DNA from: an uncultured Gammaproteobacteria bacterium
GTDB lineage: Bacteria; Pseudomonadota; Gammaproteobacteria; Halothiobacillales; Halothiobacillaceae
Assembly: GCA_938004235.1 (NCBI GenBank)
Contig: CALKWL010000130.1
Span: 1 to 6,195 of the forward strand
DNA: 6,195 nucleotides
Direction: 5' to 3'
Below, one piece after another: positions 1 through 4,500 of the stretch (positions are counted from its first letter, which is position 1; each line of letters opens with the position of its first letter). Below the pieces are notes generated by a model. The model was not told the origin of the DNA, ran no database searches, and saw only the letters and a program-made list of their open reading frames with translations. A program made the position numbers and the translations under genes.

Positions 1-45
1 GATTGACTGACGTGACTGGAGTTCAGACGTGTGCTCTTCCGATCT
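1..45 (+). other. Sequencing adapter left on the contig end
   Basis: Positions 12-45 match, base for base, the 34-nt Illumina TruSeq index-side adapter (begins GTGACTGGAG, ends TTCCGATCT). Positions 1-11 look like the rest of the index primer: GAT followed by an 8-base index-like stretch. That split is inferred. Real insert sequence starts at 46, where the cbbM reading frame becomes native. This stretch is library-preparation artefact and should be trimmed. It also means that the left edge is a read end, not a biological boundary. Confidence 0.97.
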
Positions 46-482
46 AGGTTGGAAATGTCGGTGGCCGGGCCGTCGAACATCTGGATGCAGCGCTCGGGCA
101 CGTAAAAGTCGATCATCTTGGCGTGCTCGATGTCGCCCATGCCCTGGTTGTTGCCAATCGCCAGCGTCAGGAAGGAGACCAGCATGAAACGACCGTCGGT
201 GACGTTGCGGTCGAACAGCTCAATCGGATACGCGATGCGCATATCTTCGGTGGCTTCGTCGATGTAGTACACCAACGCGTCGACGCCCTTGGTGAAGTCG
301 TCGGTGGTGGACACTTCAACGTTGGTGCCGGTGGAGGACTCGGCAGCGAAGTGGGCGGCAGCCTCAAGATAGCCGTAACCGGCCTTGGGCTTCATGGTGT
401 AGGCGACGAGAATATGTTTGCCGCCGGCGATCAGGTCTTCTTCTTTCAGACTCAGATCGGCATAACGATTGGACTGGTCCAT
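46..482 (-). CDS. cbbM: Ribulose-1,5-bisphosphate carboxylase/oxygenase large subunit, form II (partial, N-terminal part)
   Basis: Carboxylates ribulose-1,5-bisphosphate to two 3-phosphoglycerates in the cytoplasm; form II enzymes contain only large subunits. The frame starts at ATG 482-480 with MDQSNRYADLSLKEEDL and runs 145 codons plus two bases before the adapter cuts it. The fragment is the RuBisCO N-terminal domain (RYADLSLKEEDLIAGG, KPKAGYGYLEAAAHFAAESS, TGTNVEVSTTDDFTKGVDAL, IGNNQGMGD). Numbering agrees with Rhodospirillum rubrum form II RuBisCO: E48, T53, N54 and N111 fall where the known active-site residues lie. The catalytic lysines and loop 6 are in the missing part (a full protein is about 460 residues). 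AGGAG at 489-493 is a good ribosome binding site six bases from the ATG. It is transcribed divergently from cbbR, the usual arrangement for CbbR control. Form II points to use at high CO2 or low O2. Identity is near certain; the truncation is technical. Confidence 0.97.
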
Positions 483-516
483 GACGCTCTCCTGGTAAAT
501 GACGGATTTTTCGGTT

Positions 517-606
517 GTTATTGATACGGCACGAAGAATTTTTGAATCCGAGGTGTGTTGGAAGCACCGTCGCGGTCCGTCGGTCTCGTCGCGCCGTATC
601 AATAAC
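517..606. repeat. Inverted repeat unit 1 (cbbM-proximal)
   Basis: A perfect 14-bp inverted repeat: GTTATTGATACGGC at 517-530 and its reverse complement GCCGTATCAATAAC at 593-606, separated by 62 bp. The spacer contains a smaller dyad, ACCG-TCG-CGGT (566-576). The unit lies 34 bp upstream of the cbbM start codon, so it could sit in the cbbM leader RNA or be a pair of operator sites. Its arms share the 13-mer TTATTGATWCGGC with unit 2. It is not recognised as a known element. Confidence 0.85.
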
Positions 607-622
607 CTATTCATTTGATTGA

Positions 623-712
623 TTATTGATTCGGCCTTCCCTCGCGCTTTCAAGCCGTGACACCACCCCAATCTTGGTCACACGTTCAAACTTCACCTTG
701 CCGAATCAATAA
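623..712. repeat. Inverted repeat unit 2 (cbbR-proximal)
   Basis: A perfect 13-bp inverted repeat: TTATTGATTCGGC at 623-635 and GCCGAATCAATAA at 700-712, with a 64-bp spacer. The spacer carries a nested dyad, GTGAC (657-661) with GTCAC (677-681) enclosing CCAA/TTGG. It differs from unit 1 at one arm position (A526/T597 there, T631/A704 here), and the change is matched on both arms. The left arms of the two units start 105 bp apart. Confidence 0.85.
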
Positions 713-745
713 AGCCCTGTGAGCCTTGGGGTTGCTCGTCAGGGT

Positions 746-775
746 TTGCGCACTATACCCATCCCAATGTATAAG
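746..775 (+). promoter_or_regulatory. Probable sigma-70 promoter of cbbR
   Basis: TTGCGC (746-751) and TATAAG (770-775) are separated by 18 bp, a reasonable -35/-10 pair. It would start transcription near 782 and leave a leader of roughly 35 nt before the cbbR ATG at 816. Only consensus resemblance supports it. Confidence 0.4.
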
Positions 776-785
776 AGACATTCGT

Positions 786-809
786 ATCTTCTGATAAAGA
801 CTATCAGGA
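786..809 (+). promoter_or_regulatory. Hairpin overlapping the cbbR ribosome binding site
   Basis: CTGATA (791-796) and TATCAG (802-807) form a perfect 6-bp stem with a 5-nt loop. The 3' arm shares AG with the Shine-Dalgarno AGGA (806-809), six bases before the cbbR ATG. A second, competing pairing of TATC (786-789) with GATA (793-796) would free that arm. This is a possible translation control of cbbR, or a dyad bound by CbbR itself; both readings are inferences. Confidence 0.35.
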
Positions 810-815
810 CTGCTT

Positions 816-1733
816 ATGCTTCATCTCACCCTGCGCCAGCTTCAGTTGTTCGATGCCGTGGCGCGTCATCTGAGCTTTTCGCGCGCCTCGGGCGAACTGC
901 ATCTGTCGCAGCCTGCGGTTTCGATGCAGATCAAACAGCTGGAAGAAGCCGTGGGCATGCCCCTGTTCGAGCAGATCGGCAAACGCATCTTTCTCACCGA
1001 TGCCGGGCGTGAAGTGCAGGGAGCCAGTCAGGCGATTGCGCAGCATTTACTGGATCTTGAGGGAACGCTGGCCAATTTGCAGGGTCTGAAATCCGGGCGA
1101 TTGGTGGTCGGCGTCGTCAGCACAGCCAGCATGTTCGCCACACGCCTGATGGCGCACTACCGCCAACTCCAGCCAGATGTACAGCTCACCCTGAACGTGG
1201 TTAATCGTGAAACCCTGCTGTATCAGCTGGCGCATAACGACACCGATCTGGCGATCATGGGGCAGCCGCCGGAGGGGCGGGATCTGAGTGCGCAGGCCTT
1301 CATGCGCAACCCGCTGGTGTTGGTGGCCGCCGCCAGTCATCCGCTGGCGGGCGAGCGCGCGATTCCGTTTGCCCGTCTTGATGGCGAGCCCCTGCTGGGG
1401 CGTGAGCCGGGTTCGGGCACGCGCAGCGCCATGGAGTCCATTTTCCGCAAGCACGGACTGGGACTGACGCCCGCCATGGAAATGAACAATAACGAAGCCA
1501 TCAAACAGGCGGTGGAAGTCGGTCTTGGTTTGGGCGTGGTGTCACTGCATACCGTGGAGCATGAATTACGCGACGGACGCATGGTGGCGCTGGATGTGCA
1601 GGGTTTTCCCATCATGCGCGACTGGTATCTGGTGCACCGCCAGGGCAAACGCCTGTCGCCCGTCGCACAGTCGTTCCGCGATTTTGTGCTGGCGCAGGGC
1701 GCGCAGATGGAGGCAGATGTGCACGCGGTTTAG
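816..1733 (+). CDS. cbbR: LysR-family transcriptional regulator CbbR
   Basis: Expected activator of Calvin-cycle genes, sensing metabolites such as NADPH, phosphoenolpyruvate or ribulose bisphosphate in characterised relatives. The protein is 305 residues, normal for LysR regulators. Residues 1-63 form the winged helix-turn-helix: LRQLQLFDAVARHLSFSRAS, then HLSQPAVSMQIKQLEE and PLFEQIGKRIFLTDAG. A linker helix follows to about residue 90. The periplasmic-binding-protein-like effector domain spans about 94-295 (KSGRLVVGVVSTA, DLAIMGQPPEG, REPGSGTRSAME, KQAVEVGLGLGVVS); the MGQPP and EPGSGTR segments resemble CbbR proteins in particular. The ATG at 816 is supported by AGGA at 806-809. It lies divergent to cbbM and convergent to cbbP, so both Calvin-cycle genes flank it. 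Assignment to CbbR rather than another LysR protein rests on both sequence and context. No defects are seen. Confidence 0.93.
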   Translation: MLHLTLRQLQLFDAVARHLSFSRASGELHLSQPAVSMQIKQLEEAVGMPLFEQIGKRIFLTDAGREVQGASQAIAQHLLDLEGTLANLQGLKSGRLVVGVVSTASMFATRLMAHYRQLQPDVQLTLNVVNRETLLYQLAHNDTDLAIMGQPPEGRDLSAQAFMRNPLVLVAAASHPLAGERAIPFARLDGEPLLGREPGSGTRSAMESIFRKHGLGLTPAMEMNNNEAIKQAVEVGLGLGVVSLHTVEHELRDGRMVALDVQGFPIMRDWYLVHRQGKRLSPVAQSFRDFVLAQGAQMEADVHAV

Positions 1734-1795
1734 TCTCAAAAGCTAGCTTCTTACCCCCACCCTTTCGCATTCGACAAGCTTTCGCTGCGCCCAAT

Positions 1796-1818
1796 AAAAA
1801 AAACCCGGACTTGCCGGG
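1796..1818 (-). terminator. Rho-independent terminator of cbbP
   Basis: Read on the minus strand: a stem CCCGG/CCGGG (1814-1818 with 1804-1808) around a 5-nt loop, followed immediately by eight T residues (1803-1796). It lies about 165 bp beyond the cbbP stop codon. No T tract follows on the plus side, so it should act on cbbP transcripts and not on cbbR. Confidence 0.78.
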
Positions 1819-1836
1819 GATTGTGATTGGATTCAA

Positions 1837-1969
1837 CCGCTTGCGGATAACAGTCTGCTGAAATAAGTATTTCAGCAGACTGTTATGGCGGGACATGGAA
1901 GTCCCGAACGCAAATCAATCACGCAAGTGATTGATTTGTCGCCACCGAATCCGGGCGCGTACCGGATTC
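1837..1969. repeat. Row of five perfect inverted repeats
   Basis: Five perfect dyads follow each other with 0, 2, 4 and 8 bases between them. (1) CCGC-TT-GCGG, 1837-1846. (2) 19-bp arms 1847-1865 and 1868-1886, 2-base centre. (3) CGGGAC-N6-GTCCCG, 1889-1906. (4) CAAATCAATCAC-GCAA-GTGATTGATTTG, 1911-1938, closed by a GNRA-type loop on the plus strand. (5) GAATCCGG-N7-CCGGATTC, 1947-1969. The row fills the space between the ends of cbbR and cbbP. On the minus strand it lies between the cbbP stop and its terminator, so it would form a structured 3' untranslated region. On the plus strand it would follow cbbR, for which no separate terminator was found. No open reading frame of substance occupies it. 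It resembles no family recognised here. Confidence 0.85.
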
Positions 1970-1982
1970 AGCCTCTTGTTAA

Positions 1983-2873
1983 TTACTTGCCGCTACGGCC
2001 TTCGATCAGCTTGTGGATCATCGGCGCCAGGATCAGCTCCATCGCGAAGCCCATCTTGCCGCCGGGAACCACCATGTTGTTCGGGCGGGACATGAACGAA
2101 CCAGGGATCATGCTCAACAGGTAGGGGAAGTCGGCAACTTTCGGTTCCTTGAAGCGAATGATAACGAAGCTTTCGTCCGGAGTCGGGATGTCGCGGGCAA
2201 TGAACGGGTTGGAGGTGTCCACCGTCGCCACGCGTTGGAAGTTCACATCGGTCAACGAGAACTGCGGAGTGACGTAGTTGATGTAGTCCGGCATACGACG
2301 CAGGATGGTGTCGACAATTGCCTCGGCGGAATAGCCGCGCTCCTTGTTGTCGCGGTGGATTTTCTGGATCCACTCCAGGTTGACGACAGGCACCACGCCC
2401 ACGCCCAGGTCAACGTGCTTGGATACATCCACGCTGTCGGTTTGCACCAAACCGTGCAGGCCTTCGTAGAACAGCAGATCGCTGCCTTCGGCAATGTCTT
2501 CCCAAGGGGTGAACTCACCCGCCTTGAGGGTGGTGCCCAGGCGCGCATTGTGCTCAGCGGCTTCTTCGTCGCTGTGCAGGTAGTAGCGCTTCTTGCCGCC
2601 GCCGTTTTTGCCGTAGGTCTTGAACAGTTCGGCCAGTTTGTCGAAATGGTTGGCTTCCGGGCCGAAATGGCTGAAGTTGTTGTTGCCTGCGGCTTCGGCT
2701 TTCTTCACAGCCTCGCGGAACGCCATGCGATCCAGGCTGTGGAAGCTGTCGCCTTCAATAATCGCCGGGTTAATGTGTTCGCGGCGGAAAATTTGCTCGA
2801 ATGCGCGCTTGACGGTGGTGGTTCCAGCGCCGGATGAACCGGTCACGGCAACGACTGGATGCTTCTTGGACAT
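1983..2873 (-). CDS. cbbP: Phosphoribulokinase
   Basis: Phosphorylates ribulose-5-phosphate to ribulose-1,5-bisphosphate with ATP, supplying RuBisCO; cytoplasmic. The 296-residue length fits the bacterial octameric class. The P-loop is GSSGAGTTT (residues 12-20), with no lysine, as in other bacterial phosphoribulokinases. D42, H45, R49 and H100 fall at the same numbers as the Rhodobacter sphaeroides catalytic and substrate-binding residues. E137 in FYEGLHG is the probable Walker B acid. K171, R174 and D175 in QKIHRD match known active-site positions after a six-residue insertion. The C-terminal part, including SRPNNMVVPGGKMGFAMELI, is typical. The ATG at 2873 is preceded by AGGGAG with a 6-base spacer. 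It is read convergently towards cbbR and ends in a strong terminator; a T-N11-A dyad upstream suggests CbbR control. No defects are seen. Confidence 0.97.
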   Translation of the reverse strand: MSKKHPVVAVTGSSGAGTTTVKRAFEQIFRREHINPAIIEGDSFHSLDRMAFREAVKKAEAAGNNNFSHFGPEANHFDKLAELFKTYGKNGGGKKRYYLHSDEEAAEHNARLGTTLKAGEFTPWEDIAEGSDLLFYEGLHGLVQTDSVDVSKHVDLGVGVVPVVNLEWIQKIHRDNKERGYSAEAIVDTILRRMPDYINYVTPQFSLTDVNFQRVATVDTSNPFIARDIPTPDESFVIIRFKEPKVADFPYLLSMIPGSFMSRPNNMVVPGGKMGFAMELILAPMIHKLIEGRSGK

Positions 2874-2928
2874 GGGTGACTCCCTATTAAAGTAAAACCG
2901 AAAATCGCAACACGCAGAATTTTAGGCA

Positions 2929-2941
2929 TTGATTCTAATCA
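2929..2941 (-). promoter_or_regulatory. Candidate CbbR (LysR-type) box upstream of cbbP
   Basis: TTGATTCTAATCA fits the LysR-family T-N11-A rule, and its inner twelve bases form a perfect dyad (TGATT-CT-AATCA). It lies 56-68 bp upstream of the cbbP ATG. It contains ATTGATTC, also present at 625-632 in the cbbM-cbbR control region. A TAAAAT-like -10 just downstream on the minus strand is possible but weak. T-N11-A sites are common by chance, so confidence is moderate. Confidence 0.35.
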
Positions 2942-2943
2942 CT

Positions 2944-2953
2944 GGGGGGGGGG
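2944..2953. repeat. Homopolymer tract of ten G
   Basis: An uninterrupted run of ten G (ten C on the minus strand) lies between trmB and cbbP, next to the candidate CbbR box. Such tracts are prone to length change during replication and to miscounting in sequencing. The exact length should be treated as uncertain. Confidence 0.9.
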
Positions 2954-2970
2954 CTTGTCATGTGAATGAC

Positions 2971-2993
2971 AAAAAGCCGCCCTCTTCTCGCGG
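2971..2993 (-). terminator. Possible weak terminator after trmB
   Basis: On the minus strand, two bases after the trmB stop, CCGC (2993-2990) can pair with GCGG (2980-2977), followed by one C and five T (2975-2971). An adjacent perfect 7-bp dyad, TTGTCAT-N4-ATGACAA (2955-2972), overlaps the T run and could be an alternative structure. The stem is short, so readthrough towards cbbP is possible. Confidence 0.3.
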
Positions 2994-2995
2994 TT

Positions 2996-3700
2996 TCATG
3001 CTCGCCGAGTGTAGAGCATATCCCATACGCCATGCCCCAAGCGTTGCCCGCGCCGCTCGAATTTGGTTTCCGGCCGCCAGCTCGGGCGTGCGGGTGTATA
3101 GCTATTCGGCGCAATGGCATTGACGAAGGCTGGATGCACTTCAAGCACGGAACGCATATGCTCGGCATAGTTTTCCCAATCGGTGGCCAGATGCCACAGC
3201 CCGCCGGGAGCAAGGCGTGAGGCGACCAAATCAGCAAAACCGGTCTGCACGATGCGCCGCTTGTGGTGGCGGCTTTTGTGCCACGGGTCGGCAAAAAACA
3301 GCAGCAAACGCGCCAGACTCGCCTCGGGAATGCGCTGCTTGAGTAACTCGACCGCATCGGCATTGGCCACGCGCACATTGCTCAAACCTTTTTGCTCGAT
3401 CAGATGCAACAGATGCCCTGCGCCGGGACGATGCACTTCCACGCCGATAAAATTCAATTCCGGCGCAGCCTCAGCCATGGCCGCCAGCGATTCGCCATTG
3501 CCGAAACCGATTTCCAGCGTAACTGGATGGTCGTTGCCGAACAGCTCGGTGAAATTCAGCGGCTCGTCACCCTGTGCAATGCCGAAACGCGGGAAAAGCT
3601 CGTCCAGCGCCCGCTGCTGCCCGGCGGTCAGGCGGCCTTCGCGCAGTACGAAGCTTTTGATGGTGCGCAAGTAGGGGACTTTGGATTCCTCTTCAGACAT
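2996..3700 (-). CDS. trmB: tRNA (guanine-N7-)-methyltransferase
   Basis: Uses S-adenosylmethionine to methylate N7 of G46 in the variable loop of tRNAs; cytoplasmic. At 234 residues it is the usual length. The Rossmann-type SAM site shows LEIGFGNGE (62-70), FIGVEVHRPG (84-93) and NADA (113-116). The catalytic/tRNA-binding segment is FFADPWHKSRHHKRR (135-149), and the C-terminal family signature RPETKFERRG-QRLGHGVWD starts at about residue 209. One oddity is Ala137, where the family normally has proline (FFPDPWHK in E. coli). The ATG at 3700 shares its A with the thiG stop (TGATG), and no clear Shine-Dalgarno is seen, so translation is probably coupled to thiG. It is the last gene of the ygfZ-thiG-trmB set; the thiG-trmB pairing occurs in other proteobacteria. 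Confidence 0.95.
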   Translation of the reverse strand: MSEEESKVPYLRTIKSFVLREGRLTAGQQRALDELFPRFGIAQGDEPLNFTELFGNDHPVTLEIGFGNGESLAAMAEAAPELNFIGVEVHRPGAGHLLHLIEQKGLSNVRVANADAVELLKQRIPEASLARLLLFFADPWHKSRHHKRRIVQTGFADLVASRLAPGGLWHLATDWENYAEHMRSVLEVHPAFVNAIAPNSYTPARPSWRPETKFERRGQRLGHGVWDMLYTRRA

Positions 3701-4488
3701 CAGAAAAACAGCCCGTCAGTTGGTGACGATGCCGAAGCAAAGCGACGACGCGGCATCCGTCCAGCCTTGAAGGCCATGCGCCCGGCCTCAATCGCGCGCT
3801 TCATCGCGCCCGCCATCATGACCGGGTCGCGGGCTTCGGCAATCGCGGTGTTCATCAGCACGCCGTCGCAGCCCAGCTCCATGGCAATCGCCGCATCGGA
3901 AGCCGTGCCCACGCCCGCATCGACGATGATCGGCACCTTGGCGTTTTCGACGATGGTGAGGATGTTGTATTTGTTCTGCACGCCTAGGCCGGAGCCAATC
4001 GGCGCAGCCAGCGGCATCACCGCCACGCAGCCGAGCTCTTCCAGACGCTTGGCGATAATCGGGTCATCCGAGGTGTACACCATGACCTTGAAGCCGTCCT
4101 TGACCAGAATTTCGGCGGCTTCCAGTGTGGCGATCACATCTGGATACAGTGTTTTGGGATCGCCCAGCACTTCCAGCTTGACCAGATCATGACCATCCAG
4201 CAGCTCGCGCGCCAGACGGCAGGTGCGCACGGCGTCTTCGCTGGTGTAGCAGCCCGCCGTATTCGGCAACAGGGTGTAACGATCCGGCGGCAATGCATCA
4301 AGCAGGCTCGGCTCGTTCGGATTCTGTCCCAGGTTCACGCGGCGCACGGCGACGGTAATGATCTCTGCCCCGGCGGCCTCGGTCGCCGCACGCGTCTCGT
4401 CCATATCCTTGTACTTGCCCGTGCCGGTGAGCAGACGGGATTGATAACTTTTTCCGGCAATGACGAGTGGGTCGTGAAAGGTTTTCAT
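3700..4488 (-). CDS. thiG: Thiazole synthase ThiG
   Basis: Builds the thiazole phosphate moiety of thiamin from 1-deoxy-D-xylulose 5-phosphate, dehydroglycine and the thiocarboxylate of ThiS; cytoplasmic. At 262 residues it is complete and of usual length. It is a TIM-barrel enzyme with SRLLTGTGKY near the N terminus, VAVRRVNLG (46-54), LLPNTAGCYTSEDAVR (73-88), the Schiff-base lysine in LVKLEVLGD (K104), VMPLAAPIGSGLG, and the C-terminal AGRMPRR-FASASSPT. The ATG at 4488 is chosen because the preceding AGGA lies nine bases upstream and the protein aligns from MKTF onwards. An ATG nine bases closer to the ribosome binding site is in another frame. It starts 12 bp after the ygfZ stop and overlaps trmB by one base. 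The small sulfur carrier gene thiS, often just upstream, is not in this window. Confidence 0.96.
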   Translation of the reverse strand: MKTFHDPLVIAGKSYQSRLLTGTGKYKDMDETRAATEAAGAEIITVAVRRVNLGQNPNEPSLLDALPPDRYTLLPNTAGCYTSEDAVRTCRLARELLDGHDLVKLEVLGDPKTLYPDVIATLEAAEILVKDGFKVMVYTSDDPIIAKRLEELGCVAVMPLAAPIGSGLGVQNKYNILTIVENAKVPIIVDAGVGTASDAAIAMELGCDGVLMNTAIAEARDPVMMAGAMKRAIEAGRMAFKAGRMPRRRFASASSPTDGLFF

Positions 4489-4500
4489 GCAGCAGCATCC

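Larger units (their letters stand above)
483..815. promoter_or_regulatory. Divergent cbbM-cbbR control region
   Basis: This 333-bp gene-free stretch separates the two start codons. It holds two tandem inverted-repeat units (517-606 and 623-712), an AT-rich core at about 597-632 where the inner arms ATCAATAA (598-605) and TTATTGAT (623-630) themselves form a dyad with a 17-bp centre, and the probable cbbR promoter at 746-775. Five copies of ATTGAT/ATCAAT lie here (520, 598, 618, 625, 705). LysR-family regulators normally bind in the divergent promoter beside their own gene, so CbbR binding here is expected; which bases it contacts is inferred. No convincing -35/-10 pair for cbbM was found, which would be compatible with an activator-dependent promoter. 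Confidence 0.7.

Noticed and set aside
123..524. A 133-codon open frame on the plus strand
   Set aside because: It is antisense to cbbM, whose protein matches form II RuBisCO throughout.
517..712. Integron attC sites
   Set aside because: The arms do not fit the RYYYAAC/GTTRRRY core sites and there is no integrase or cassette gene.
1804..1818. Bidirectional terminator also serving cbbR
   Set aside because: On the plus strand the stem is followed by GATTGTGATT, not a T tract, so only minus-strand termination is supported.
1837..1969. CRISPR array
   Set aside because: The hairpins differ in sequence and length; there is no repeated unit with regular spacers.
1885..2124. A 79-codon open frame on the plus strand
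   Set aside because: It starts inside the hairpin row and runs into the cbbP coding region antisense; there is no ribosome binding site and no recognisable pattern.
2013..2837. A 274-codon open frame on the plus strand
   Set aside because: It is exactly antisense to cbbP, which has clear catalytic residues; the composition is typical of a GC-rich shadow frame.
3392..4192. A 266-codon open frame on the plus strand
   Set aside because: It runs antisense across trmB and thiG, both unambiguous, and shows no domain-like pattern.
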